Positions 9,110 to 16,867 of a DNA stretch of 43,495 nt are shown here, in pieces (the stretch's first letter is position 1; every line of letters begins with the position of its first letter). The notes beneath the pieces are model-generated. The model did not search any database. It was not told the origin of the DNA and saw only the letters and a list, made by a program, of their open reading frames with translations. The translations under genes and the position numbers were made by a program. Source of the DNA: JABWCQ01 sp964530625 (GTDB taxonomy: Bacteria > Electryoneota > RPQS01); NCBI GenBank assembly GCA_964530625.1, contig CAZHAK010000023.1:1-43495 (forward strand), in the 5' to 3' direction.

Positions 9110-11596
9110 TTAGCGTAAAAGAATAATGGGGGTGCTTTCCGAAATTGATTCTGCGTGAAGAATAAGGGTATAGTAACCGCTGGGAAGCTCCGACATGTCA
9201 ATGGTGAACCAGTGGATTCCCGCACTTTTTGTGCCGATATCTATTGACCGCACGGTCTGACCCAAAACATTGACCAAGTCGAGTGAAACAGTTAAGTGAC
9301 GCGGGAGAGAGAAGGAGATCGAAGTAGCAGAATTGAGTGGATTGGGAGCAACTTTCAGATCAAGCACGTCGGGATCGACCGATCTGTGACGCGAAGAAGC
9401 ATTTGTCGTGTCCGGTAACTCATAGTGCAGCAGGAATCCGTCGCCGATGCCGCCCGGTTGCGGCTGAACGGCATTTTCTGTCGTTGGAAAATCTGCTGAT
9501 CCTGTGTTGCCAACGATCCAAACGTCATTCTCATTCACAAAATATGCATTTAGCCACTGCTCTATACCATCACCACCCAGAAAAGTGCTGTAAACCAATG
9601 TGGACAAATCCGAACTTAAACGAGCGACGAAAATATCACCGCCGAACCAGCTCGGTTCACCGTTCGCGTTAAACAGTGTGTCATCGGCGTTTGGTGTTAC
9701 AGGAAAGTCGAAACTGTTGGCTTCGCCAACAAGCGTTATCCCCCTTGATCCCACAAGCATACCGTCCAGGTAATCATGATAATCGCCTCCTTCCAACAAC
9801 GTTGAGGCAATAATTCCCGATTGAGTGTCAATGACCGTCACGGTAGTCGCCCAGTAAATGTCGGTCAGCGACGTGTCAAACGCATTCGTCGTCACGGGAA
9901 AATCAATGGATTGTGTCCCTCCCCCGGCAACGATATGCGAGGACTCATCAAAAGCAAGAAATCCAACATAGTCGCCTGTCGATCCACCTAAATAGGTTGC
10001 GTAGTGAATGGTGTTGGTCAAGTAATTCCAGCACAAGATATAGCCGTCGATATCCCCTTGATTGGTCGAGATAGCGGCATTTGGTGTAATCGGGAGGTTT
10101 GTCGAATAGGTGTAACTCAAATTCATCAGGATGTCGCCGCTTCCAATGTCGCAAATCCAGTTCGTGCTTTCATCGCCGTTACCTGCAATGTACGATGAGT
10201 ACTCTAAAGTACGGGTTGCCAAATCAAAAACGCAAAAGAACCCATCCCCTTGGTTTGGATCGGCGTCTGGGAAAAGAGCGTCTGGCGTAGTAGGAAAATC
10301 CAAACTAGATGTGCCACCGCCGACAAGGAGCTTGTTTTCTTCTGTTTCAACGAGTACCAACAGACCTTCTGAAAACGCACCACCGATGTAAGTTGCGTAG
10401 GTGAGATCTGTTCCATCATTGCTAATGCTATTAAGTAAGCCATCCACTACACCGTGAAACTCCGATTGAAGAGCGTCTGGCGTCGTAGGGAAATTCGTTG
10501 AACTCGTGTATCCACCTGCCCAGATACCGAAAGACGTCGCTTCGATTCGCAATAAGGTCGTCGCTCCTCCTGAAGACGCAATGTACGTTGAGAAGATCAA
10601 TGTATCCCCGCTAGGCGAGAACAATGAGATAAACCCTTGACTTGGACCAGGATTGAACGTTTCCTGATAGGCTCCCGGCGTGGTCGGAAAGTTATCAGCC
10701 TGTGTCGTTCCGCAGACAGCAACAGCGCCATCGGGAGCAACGTCAACGCCTTCCGCCCTGTCAGGACCATGACCTCCCCAAAAAGTTCCGTAAAGCAACG
10801 GATCAACCACAAGCTCCTTACTTACATCAAATCCGTCAAACTCAAACGCAACGCGATTGCAGTCAAGAATACGATAGCGCGACGGTACAGTCTTCTGAGT
10901 TCTGCCATCGTTTTGAAACGCATAGGGAGCTTTTTCGTTCACGTCTCCGAGCGATGTGGCGAGAATGAGATTGCCTTGCGCATCAGTTCGTAGCGGAGCA
11001 TCGATGCCGATGTAGTCTATCTGGATTTGGGTGGGATCGGCTCCAGGTTGGACATGGTAAATGGTTTCTACGCCTTTTGTGTCGGCGCGGTATTCTACGT
11101 TTATGCCGGGCCAGACTTCTTCAGCGATGACGGTTTGGTAGTGCGGGACTCGGCTGCGCCACGTTGTGCTGTCGCGGCCTAAGAAGTAGTTGGAATAGTG
11201 GGACAATAGTCCTTCACCAGATGCCAACTTCGACTCCACACCCACATAGTGAATCTGCACCACATGCCCGCTAACCGTAACGGAATCCCGTTCGCTGTCC
11301 TGATCAAACCTATCCATCAGGTCCCTTGAATCCCGAGCTTTCGGGTATCGATGGAACTCCCGAAAGTCAACAGTCATTCCTTTCGGAGTAACATAATACG
11401 CGTCATTGCCTACTTCGCACTTGTACTGAAAATCGCCCTCCCATTGGCCCGTGTTTTCAATCCAGTAGCTACCATTTGGCATGTTGGTCTTTGTGGGGCC
11501 AGCACTTGAAGTAGTTGCGAGAGCAATCCCCAAAACGACCAAAGCGAACCCCAATCGCCCGAAAAATCGGCAGACGTTTGGAATTCGCTTTCTCAT
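9110..11596 (-). CDS. SBBP-repeat beta-propeller protein with T9SS tail
   Basis: An 828-residue secreted protein. The frame is open from 11767, but the ATG at 11596 is chosen. It has CGGAGG eight bases upstream, begins a classic signal peptide (MRKRIPNVCRFFGRLGFALVVLGIALA), and a sigma70 promoter lies between the two candidate starts. After an N-terminal domain (WIENTGQWEGDFQYKCEV..., known from SBBP-family proteins) come seven repeats with the pattern (D/N)FP(T/V)TPxAxQ, consistent with a seven-bladed propeller. The C-terminal 80 residues are a T9SS-type sorting domain (VAPNPLNSATSISFSL...LPSGYYTLIL), a variant without the usual NYPNPF. It is the first gene of an operon with the giant surface protein. 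Function beyond surface display or adhesion is unclear. Confidence 0.9.
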   Translation of the reverse strand: MRKRIPNVCRFFGRLGFALVVLGIALATTSSAGPTKTNMPNGSYWIENTGQWEGDFQYKCEVGNDAYYVTPKGMTVDFREFHRYPKARDSRDLMDRFDQDSERDSVTVSGHVVQIHYVGVESKLASGEGLLSHYSNYFLGRDSTTWRSRVPHYQTVIAEEVWPGINVEYRADTKGVETIYHVQPGADPTQIQIDYIGIDAPLRTDAQGNLILATSLGDVNEKAPYAFQNDGRTQKTVPSRYRILDCNRVAFEFDGFDVSKELVVDPLLYGTFWGGHGPDRAEGVDVAPDGAVAVCGTTQADNFPTTPGAYQETFNPGPSQGFISLFSPSGDTLIFSTYIASSGGATTLLRIEATSFGIWAGGYTSSTNFPTTPDALQSEFHGVVDGLLNSISNDGTDLTYATYIGGAFSEGLLVLVETEENKLLVGGGTSSLDFPTTPDALFPDADPNQGDGFFCVFDLATRTLEYSSYIAGNGDESTNWICDIGSGDILMNLSYTYSTNLPITPNAAISTNQGDIDGYILCWNYLTNTIHYATYLGGSTGDYVGFLAFDESSHIVAGGGTQSIDFPVTTNAFDTSLTDIYWATTVTVIDTQSGIIASTLLEGGDYHDYLDGMLVGSRGITLVGEANSFDFPVTPNADDTLFNANGEPSWFGGDIFVARLSSDLSTLVYSTFLGGDGIEQWLNAYFVNENDVWIVGNTGSADFPTTENAVQPQPGGIGDGFLLHYELPDTTNASSRHRSVDPDVLDLKVAPNPLNSATSISFSLPRHLTVSLDLVNVLGQTVRSIDIGTKSAGIHWFTIDMSELPSGYYTLILHAESISESTPIILLR

Positions 11597-11648
11597 GTTC
11601 AGGGCCTCCGAGCTAAGTTGTCTAATCAGATTCCCAAGACCTGAGATC

Positions 11649-11677
11649 AAGATAATTCTTCGTTTTGAGTGAGTCAA
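11649..11677 (-). promoter_or_regulatory. Sigma70-type promoter for SBBP operon
   Basis: On the minus strand TTGACT, a 17-base spacer and TATCTT are found. Transcription would start near 11642, about 45 bases before the chosen ATG at 11596. This decides against the longer 885-codon frame. The rest of the 11597-12081 intergenic stretch holds only the terminator at 11951-11976 and nothing else I can identify. Confidence 0.65.
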
Positions 11678-11950
11678 GAGCATTTTTGTTAGCCTGAATT
11701 TAGGTTGAATGGATGTTAGTGCGAAGTACGATTCGCACCAATATGTTCTGAATTCCAATCGATGCAAGTGCTTGCAGCAATTATGTTTTTTGAATTATCA
11801 TTGCCACATGGCAAAAAGCGCAACGGGCTCCTGCCTCGTTTTTGCTGCCTTTGCGTGACTATTGTCACAAATTTATGCGTTACGACGTGAAATAGCAACA
11901 TGAAGGAATTCGCTTGTGGAAACTGTTAGTAATGTTTGTCTTACAGAACC

Positions 11951-11976
11951 TAAAAAGACAGGCGCAACCCTGTCTT
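11951..11976 (-). terminator. Rho-independent terminator of Ubl operon
   Basis: On the minus strand AAGACAGG and CCTGTCTT pair around a six-base loop and run into TTTTA. It lies about 105 bases after the stop of the E1-like gene and is the first terminator-like hairpin after it. Confidence 0.65.
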
Positions 11977-12081
11977 CGCCCGAGCAACCTGCTTATTCTC
12001 TAACCCCTTTATGTCGCAGTCAGTGGCTTGCCAGTCATTTGACCTCACGAGTTTCTCAGTGATTCCACTGAATAGAATTGC

Positions 12082-12735
12082 TCAGGCTATCAACGTGAAC
12101 GTTGCTAGATCCAATGTTACTTGACTCGGAACCTGTTCTTGATTCACAAACCGCTTCACAAGGTTGCACACAACGGAAGCAGCCATCAACGGCGTATAGC
12201 ATATCGTTCTGGCTGTGCACCGTTCTTGGAATGCTTGATCATCGGGTACAATTGTTTGCGAATATCGAACTCGGTCTTCTCGGATTTGTGGGCGAATGGC
12301 GTGTACAATGAGTGTTTCAAGTCCCATGCGAGCGTCGATGTACAGTCGCACCTGCGGTTGGTCACGAATCGACTTCCAAATCGCTTCGCGTGACTTCATG
12401 GAATCTACGGCGCTGATGACGACGCCTGATAGCTGCCGACCATCGTATTGCATGCCAATACAGTTTGGCATCACGCCAGTCTGATTCTCTATGAGAATCG
12501 AGAACGCGTCAGCTTTCAGCAGTCCAACATCAGACATCCCATAAGCCTGATTGCTGACATTGTGAATATCGACAATATCGGCATCGAAGCAAGTCAAATT
12601 GCAAACGCCCATCTTGGCAAGAAACAGCCCCGCGACGCTGCCAATGGATCCCAAACCGATCAAAGTTACTTGCAGATTCGCAAGCTTGTCCGCATCGACA
12701 ACATCTTGCTGTCTTAGAAATCGCATGTCGTTCAT
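12082..12735 (-). CDS. E1-like ThiF/MoeB adenylyltransferase of Ubl pathway
   Basis: A 217-residue Rossmann-fold activating enzyme, about the minimal E1 length. The nucleotide loop is GLGSIG (27-32), followed by the acidic strand end FDAD (50-53), NVSNQ (59-63, equivalent to the NxxRQ motif), GLLKADA with the conserved Lys74, and AVDSMKSR (Asp111). These residues match ATP-dependent adenylation of a Ubl C-terminus. RCTARTICYTPLMAA (172-186) aligns by position with the cysteine segment of MoeB-type E1s, so Cys173 is the candidate thioester residue. AGGAG overlaps the stop of the JAB gene and lies five bases before the ATG, which indicates coupled translation. It would activate the Ubl encoded at 14615-14824 and pass it to the E2. 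It is the last gene of the four-gene operon. Confidence 0.88.
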   Translation of the reverse strand: MNDMRFLRQQDVVDADKLANLQVTLIGLGSIGSVAGLFLAKMGVCNLTCFDADIVDIHNVSNQAYGMSDVGLLKADAFSILIENQTGVMPNCIGMQYDGRQLSGVVISAVDSMKSREAIWKSIRDQPQVRLYIDARMGLETLIVHAIRPQIREDRVRYSQTIVPDDQAFQERCTARTICYTPLMAASVVCNLVKRFVNQEQVPSQVTLDLATFTLIA

Positions 12736-12743
12736 GTTGTCTC

Positions 12744-13460
12744 CTAAAATGGTTCGAGTTCATCACGGTCCAATCCCAGCCAATCAAGTTCATCGTTCAA
12801 TTCGTCCATCGTCAGTGCGCCGCGTGCTTCAGCATCTTGAAGCTCTGCGCGAGATTGTCGCAGACCTGCAGGTCCGTAGTCACGATTCCTTGGAACAAAG
12901 GCTACCTCTTGCACTTTGGCTTTGAACTCTGAAAAGCATGCTTCTGCAAGACCGTCCACCAGTGGATACTTCGTCTCCCATACGACATCCGGAAGGAACA
13001 TGTGACCGGGATGATACTGATCCAAACGCATCTGGCTATCTCTGCGGTTGTTGACAACCAAAGATAGAAGCCATTCACCATTGGCAAGCCCGCTGATGCA
13101 TGACTCATCCTGCCCTGACCAGAACACTGACATGCTGCCATGCGAGTGCGCCCAGCACCGGAGTTTTCGTGAATCAATGCCATTGGATTCAAGTTCTGTG
13201 ATCAATCTGGCTACGTCTCCAATGTCCATGTCTGTTTCGTCATAGGAACAGTTCTGCTTGACTAAATGAAAGTCCGTGACGACCAATGCAGTGATGCGCT
13301 TCGTGTCGGCATTCACAACTTCATCGACCAGTCCGAGACAAGATACTTCACCCTTTGCCATGTCCGTCCACAGCCAAAGCTTCTGCATCGCTGTTGCTTC
13401 CACCTGAATCTTAATCCCCGAATCAACCGGCTGTCGCGGTGTCCTCTGCAAGTTCTGCAT
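12744..13460 (-). CDS. JAMM/JAB-family isopeptidase (Ubl processing/deconjugation)
   Basis: A 238-residue Zn-dependent JAB protein. The full JAMM signature is present: Glu38 (GEVS), then HSH (His105, His107), seven residues, Ser115, two residues, Asp118. The frame opens at 13667, but the ATG at 13460 has GAGGAGG six bases upstream, whereas earlier starts would overlap the E2 gene by more and lack a good site. It overlaps the E2 reading frame by 38 bases. In comparable operons this enzyme trims the Ubl to its Gly-Gly end and removes it from targets. Here the Ubl ends Gly-Gly-Ile, so a one-residue trim is the expected job. The C-terminal 100 residues are unassigned and end in an acidic segment (LDRDELEPF). 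Confidence 0.88.
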   Translation of the reverse strand: MQNLQRTPRQPVDSGIKIQVEATAMQKLWLWTDMAKGEVSCLGLVDEVVNADTKRITALVVTDFHLVKQNCSYDETDMDIGDVARLITELESNGIDSRKLRCWAHSHGSMSVFWSGQDESCISGLANGEWLLSLVVNNRRDSQMRLDQYHPGHMFLPDVVWETKYPLVDGLAEACFSEFKAKVQEVAFVPRNRDYGPAGLRQSRAELQDAEARGALTMDELNDELDWLGLDRDELEPF

Positions 13461-14517
13461 CGGCATCCTCCTCGTTGTCTTCTTGTGGACGGTTGGGGCA
13501 ATCGTCTTCATCGTGATCATCGTACTGATTGCAGTGCGGACACCACCAGCATGACTCGCAGTCGCTGATGTCATGACCGTAGTCATCGCACCAACTGCAG
13601 TAGGGTTCATCGTCTTCATCTTCAACCCAGTTTGGATCCCACTTCTCGATTTTCTGAAATGGATCACTGCTGTTGTAGCTATTCAAGAATTGATGAACCA
13701 GTTGAAGCAATCCATGCAGATCAAGTTCACCTGCGAGACGTGGGACGAGATGTCCAATGTTACCCCAACAAATGTTATTCGGATCATCGGTTACGTGCGG
13801 ATGCACATAGCCATTGCATTCTGTTCCGCCGCTAATCAACACCTTACCGGTGTCAAGACGAACCTCTACGGTGTATGGTTCGAAATCGTATCTTCCGCCG
13901 TCATGTTCAAGCACAATGGGATACGTCGTCGCAAGAACAGATGAATCCTCGACCTTGATGGACTCGAAGCAACTTGGCACCAACTTCATCATCTCGACGA
14001 ATGCCCGCGTTGCTTTGGCTTTAATCAATTCAGGTGCTCTGCTAAACAGATTCAGAATCTCGTTGTCGCCTTCAATCTTGCGAGACAATGTCATCACTTG
14101 CATGCAAAGTCGTTCGAGCTCGTATTTGTCGTCGCGTAAAGTTCGTGCAAGTTCCTGCTTACGTTCGGCAGCAACTGAAAGCGTGGTGTCGATTAGTGCT
14201 TGACGTTGGCTGTTTCGGAATGCGCGACACATTCGCGGAAGATGTGCATCAAGGATGTTTGATGTCACATCGACACGCGGCGCACCGTACAGTACTAACC
14301 ACGTCGGTGACACTTTGCCGACAAGCACCGATTCCATCACAATCGGATCAGCAAACATGTCTTTGGAGAATTGCGAATCCTTCTCGGCATTTACAAACAC
14401 GGCAATCCCCACTTCATGCCAAGCCGCGATATTGGCCTCCTTGGTCATCAGCGTAATCGGTGTGTGCCATTTCTGTGCATAGAAGTCGCACAGCGTTCGA
14501 ATCTGTTGTTCTATCAT
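13423..14517 (-). CDS. E2-like conjugating protein with twin zinc knuckles
   Basis: A 364-residue protein. Residues 1-105 are an unassigned alpha/beta N-terminal domain and about 110-160 a likely coiled coil. Residues about 185-290 look like a ubiquitin-conjugating (E2/UBC) fold: a strand run (YDFEPYTVEVRLDTGKVLISGGTE in two pieces), then HPHV (239-242) and NNIC-WG with Cys250 in the place of the E2 catalytic cysteine. The tail holds two CCHC knuckles, C307-x2-C310-x4-H315-x4-C320 and C326-x2-C329-x5-H335-x4-C340, then a very acidic end. The start has GGAGGAA five bases before the ATG. It sits between the Ubl and the JAB/E1 genes. The E2 call rests on motif order and context; the knuckles might bind substrate, nucleic acid or act in an E3-like way. 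Confidence 0.8.
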   Translation of the reverse strand: MIEQQIRTLCDFYAQKWHTPITLMTKEANIAAWHEVGIAVFVNAEKDSQFSKDMFADPIVMESVLVGKVSPTWLVLYGAPRVDVTSNILDAHLPRMCRAFRNSQRQALIDTTLSVAAERKQELARTLRDDKYELERLCMQVMTLSRKIEGDNEILNLFSRAPELIKAKATRAFVEMMKLVPSCFESIKVEDSSVLATTYPIVLEHDGGRYDFEPYTVEVRLDTGKVLISGGTECNGYVHPHVTDDPNNICWGNIGHLVPRLAGELDLHGLLQLVHQFLNSYNSSDPFQKIEKWDPNWVEDEDDEPYCSWCDDYGHDISDCESCWWCPHCNQYDDHDEDDCPNRPQEDNEEDADAELAEDTATAG

Positions 14518-14536
14518 AGGCGTTCCTCCGGAGGAA

Positions 14537-14603
14537 AGAGGGCCATGACCACGTGGATCACAGCCCTCTCTGCATACTTGAGACTACGTAGGACAGGTAG
14601 TCT
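14537..14603 (-). other. Two hairpins between Ubl and E2 genes
   Basis: Two inverted repeats fill the 97-base spacer: AGACTAC/GTAGTCT (14581-14587 with 14597-14603) and AGAGGGC/GCCCTCT (14537-14543 with 14563-14569), the latter enclosing the palindrome CCACGTGG. No T-run follows. They may adjust the amount of E2/JAB/E1 relative to Ubl by mRNA processing or partial termination. Confidence 0.5.
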
Positions 14604-14614
14604 GAAGCACCCTC

Positions 14615-14824
14615 CTAGATGCCCCCTTTGACCTGCGGTACCAGTGTCAGCACAGCCCCATCCACTACGACATCCGTGTCGAAGCACGGGCTGCCATTCA
14701 GGTGCCGAGTGTAGCTGGAGTCCTTCGGGAAACCAGCCTCAGCGATGGCCTGTTCGACCGTGGTTCCTTCGTTGACGTTGATTTCCTTGGCCGAACGGCC
14801 TAAGCACAATACCTTCACGCGCAT
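14615..14824 (-). CDS. Ubiquitin-like beta-grasp protein ending Gly-Gly-Ile
   Basis: A 69-residue ThiS/MoaD/ubiquitin-type beta-grasp protein. The frame opens at 14839, but the ATG at 14824 is chosen because CAGGAGA lies five bases upstream. The pattern is typical: strand MRVKVLCLG, strand EINVNEG, helix TTVEQAIAEAG, then LNGSPCFDTDVVVDGAVLTLVPQVKGGI. The last four residues are Lys-Gly-Gly-Ile, so the Gly-Gly needed for adenylation becomes terminal only after one residue is removed. The companion JAB peptidase can be expected to do this. It is the first gene of the operon with E2, JAB and E1. A plain sulfur carrier for thiamin or molybdopterin is less likely because an E2 and a JAB accompany it. 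Confidence 0.88.
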   Translation of the reverse strand: MRVKVLCLGRSAKEINVNEGTTVEQAIAEAGFPKDSSYTRHLNGSPCFDTDVVVDGAVLTLVPQVKGGI

Positions 14825-14853
14825 GAGATTCTCCTGCATAGTTGATCAACAAG

Positions 14854-14878
14854 AAGGCCCCGCACAATGAGAGGCCTT
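14854..14878 (-). promoter_or_regulatory. Hairpin in Ubl 5' leader
   Basis: AAGGCC and GGCCTT pair across a 13-base loop, ending about 30 bases before the Ubl ATG on the minus strand, and are followed there by CTTGTTG. It may be a weak attenuator or a mRNA-stability element. The 177-base region shared with the divergent recombinase gene contains no other clear signal for the Ubl side; I could not identify a convincing Ubl promoter. Confidence 0.35.
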
Positions 14879-14929
14879 TAGGTTTAGTATGTTCTTATGC
14901 CAAGAAAAGGGAATAAGATTGTAATGCCC

Positions 14930-14958
14930 TTGACGAAGTTCGTCAGATTCGGTAAATT
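14930..14958 (+). promoter_or_regulatory. Sigma70-type promoter of recombinase gene
   Basis: TTGACG, a 17-base spacer and TAAATT. Transcription would begin near 14965, after the two upstream in-frame ATGs (14897 and 14924) but before the ATG at 15002. This supports the shorter start of the recombinase. Confidence 0.55.
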
Positions 14959-15001
14959 TGGCTGTCAAGAAAAGTTTGTTCAATTAACCGCGAATACGAA
15001 G

Positions 15002-16867
15002 ATGGCTCGAAAGAAACAGGAAACCACCAAGGAAGTGCGCAAAGTCGCTATCTATTGCCGTGTCAGCACAGATCAGCAGGATCGTGAAGAAGGTGGAAGT
15101 TTAGACACGCAAGAGAAACGTTGCCGAGAGTACTGCCGATTCGAGAACTACGACATCATGGAGGTTTACAAAGATGTTGCCAGTGGCGGTACAATGGACA
15201 GACCAAGTCTACGCAAACTTTTTGAAGATGCGCAGTCCGGGAAGTTTCAGTTGATTGTCGTTACTAAAGTCGACCGATTCAGTCGAAGTATACTTGACTT
15301 CTTAAATACAAACGAGACACTGATCAAGCTGGGTGTCGAGTTCTACCCTGTTGACCAAGGCATCTTTGGTACGAAAGGTCCAGAAGGAGAATTGATGCGC
15401 AACATCCTTCTTGCATTTGCGCAATTCGAACGCGAAATGACGCGCAAGCGCACGACCGAAGGTATGCGTGCGAAAATCTCTCGCGGTGAATGGCGGGGTG
15501 GTCCCACGCCCTATGGTTATAATAGTAAAGGTGGGCGTCTCGAAATCGACGAGAATGAAGCTGTGATAGTTCGCAGAATGTTCAGTGACTATCTCTCTGG
15601 CAGGTCGAGCTACGAGATAACCGATGCTCTGAATAAAGAAGGCCTGACTTCGAAGAAAGGAAATCGATGGTCTGCGCAGGGGGTGTTGCGCATTCTGCAG
15701 AATCCAGCATACATCGGAAAGTTTCGTGATCCTGAAGACGCAAAGAGTTTTGTGCAAGGTATTCATCAACCAATCATTGACGAGGAGACGTTTTCCAAAG
15801 TGGAAAGTGTGGCGGAAGTCACCCGTGTCAATCACTACTTTAACAAGACGCTTCCGAATGAAGCTTTGTTCGCGTCGATCCTGCGTTGTGAACACTGCAA
15901 CTCGGCGATGACGCCGTATCGCGCATACAAAAACGACAAAGCACATTCGTACTATCGATGTCAGAATGCAATGAAGCGTTCATCGAGTGCTTGTCCGTTG
16001 AAGCAAGTCAGCAGTGTTGATATCGAGGCAATCGGTGTTGCACTTCTTCGGTTACTGGCGCTCGACAGTTCGCTTCTTAAAGCTGTTCTGGAACGTGTAA
16101 GCGGGAATCGCGATGATGAAATGAAAACGCTGCGACAGAATCGTGATCAAATCAGTCGACGAATCACTGAGGAGCGCCGAAAGGCAGACAACTTGATGAA
16201 GGTGTTGGAGAATCCGAAGGCTACCGATGTACAAGACAACATCTTAGACAGAATTCGGTCGGCCAATGATACGATTCGGGATATGGAGTCCGAGCTAGCC
16301 GCGTTGGATCGGACTAGTCAGTCCCTAAAGCAGCCCGTAGCTAGCCTCCCCGACCTGGAAGAAACCTATCGATACTTCTGGTCTGTGTGGCTGGATATGC
16401 CACCGGAAGACCGACGGAAGGCAATCAGACTGATCGTAAAAGAGGTGCGCCTGAAGCGTCAAGCGGATGACCGAATTGCCGTCAAGTTCGAACTTCTAAC
16501 TGAAACAAAAATAAAAGCCTCCACTGGTTCCAGCGGAGGCTCGGGCGGACAAGTTCGCAACATTGTTGCGCATGGTAGCGCGTACGGGATTCGAACCCGT
16601 GTTACCGGCGTGAGAGGCCAGCGTCCTAGACCCCTAGACGAACGCGCCAAAGAAGACTTTGAGTATAGCCATTTGTCGCGACTAAATCAAGCTAATGCTT
16701 CGACCGCCGCCTCATACTCTTGCTCAAGCGACTCAATCAATTCCGCCACCGAAATCACCTCCGTCACCCGATATGCATTCGCCCCGGCAAAAGCAAAACC
16801 GTATTTTAAATTCCCCCGCTTCGCATTCTGCAGCGCAATCGCGATACAATACGGAGTTTCAGGATAA
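15002..16867 (+). CDS. Large serine recombinase, 3' end running into tRNA-Glu
   Basis: Integrates or excises DNA by serine-mediated strand exchange. From the ATG at 15002 the order is a resolvase domain (KVAIYCRVSTDQ with nucleophile Ser22; VVTKVDRFSR), a recombinase domain (GGPTPYGYN...RWSAQGVLRILQNPAYIG), a zinc ribbon (CEHC...YYRCQN...CPL) and a coiled coil (about 355-440). Family-like sequence ends near LIVKEVRLKRQADDRIAVKFELLTE (about nt 16500). After that the frame stays open by chance through a terminator, the tRNA-Glu (giving the artefact peptide YGIRTRVTG) and the antisense of the next gene. The true stop therefore seems to be missing at the chromosome junction, and I suspect the element boundary lies here. 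The long 656-codon form from 14897 is less likely given the promoter position. Confidence 0.85.
   Translation: MARKKQETTKEVRKVAIYCRVSTDQQDREEGGSLDTQEKRCREYCRFENYDIMEVYKDVASGGTMDRPSLRKLFEDAQSGKFQLIVVTKVDRFSRSILDFLNTNETLIKLGVEFYPVDQGIFGTKGPEGELMRNILLAFAQFEREMTRKRTTEGMRAKISRGEWRGGPTPYGYNSKGGRLEIDENEAVIVRRMFSDYLSGRSSYEITDALNKEGLTSKKGNRWSAQGVLRILQNPAYIGKFRDPEDAKSFVQGIHQPIIDEETFSKVESVAEVTRVNHYFNKTLPNEALFASILRCEHCNSAMTPYRAYKNDKAHSYYRCQNAMKRSSSACPLKQVSSVDIEAIGVALLRLLALDSSLLKAVLERVSGNRDDEMKTLRQNRDQISRRITEERRKADNLMKVLENPKATDVQDNILDRIRSANDTIRDMESELAALDRTSQSLKQPVASLPDLEETYRYFWSVWLDMPPEDRRKAIRLIVKEVRLKRQADDRIAVKFELLTETKIKASTGSSGGSGGQVRNIVAHGSAYGIRTRVTGVRGQRPRPLDERAKEDFEYSHLSRLNQANASTAASYSCSSDSINSATEITSVTRYAFAPAKAKPYFKFPRFAFCSAIAIQYGVSG
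16506..16540 (-). terminator. Terminator of tRNA-Glu transcript
   Basis: On the minus strand GCCTCC-CTGG pairs with CCAG-GGAGGC around a two-base loop and is followed by TTTTATTTTTG. It lies 30 bases after the tRNA CCA end and inside the open frame of the recombinase on the other strand. Confidence 0.75.
16573..16648 (-). tRNA. tRNA-Glu (anticodon CTC)
   Basis: A full cloverleaf is visible on the minus strand. The acceptor GGCGCGT pairs with ACGCGCT (first pair G-U). The D arm is GTCTAGGGGTCTAGGAC and the anticodon stem CTGGC/GCCGG carries the loop CTCTCAC (anticodon CTC). The T arm is ACGGG-TTCGAAT-CCCGT, with discriminator A and an encoded CCA. It is adjacent to the end of the serine recombinase frame and so marks the chromosomal side of the putative island. 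Confidence 0.95.

Noticed and set aside
11597..11767. 57-residue N-terminal extension of the SBBP protein
   Set aside because: The promoter lies inside it, and the ATG at 11596 has a ribosome site and starts a signal peptide.
12082..14824. Thiamin or molybdopterin sulfur-transfer operon (ThiS/ThiF, MoaD/MoeB)
   Set aside because: Presence of E2-like and JAMM proteins and lack of thi or moa genes.
14897..15001. Longer recombinase start
   Set aside because: A promoter with -10 at 14953-14958 lies downstream of the upstream ATGs, and family members start close to the KVAIYCRVS strand.
16510..16867. Extra C-terminal domain of the recombinase
   Set aside because: It is translation of a terminator, a tRNA and antisense of the nitronate monooxygenase gene.
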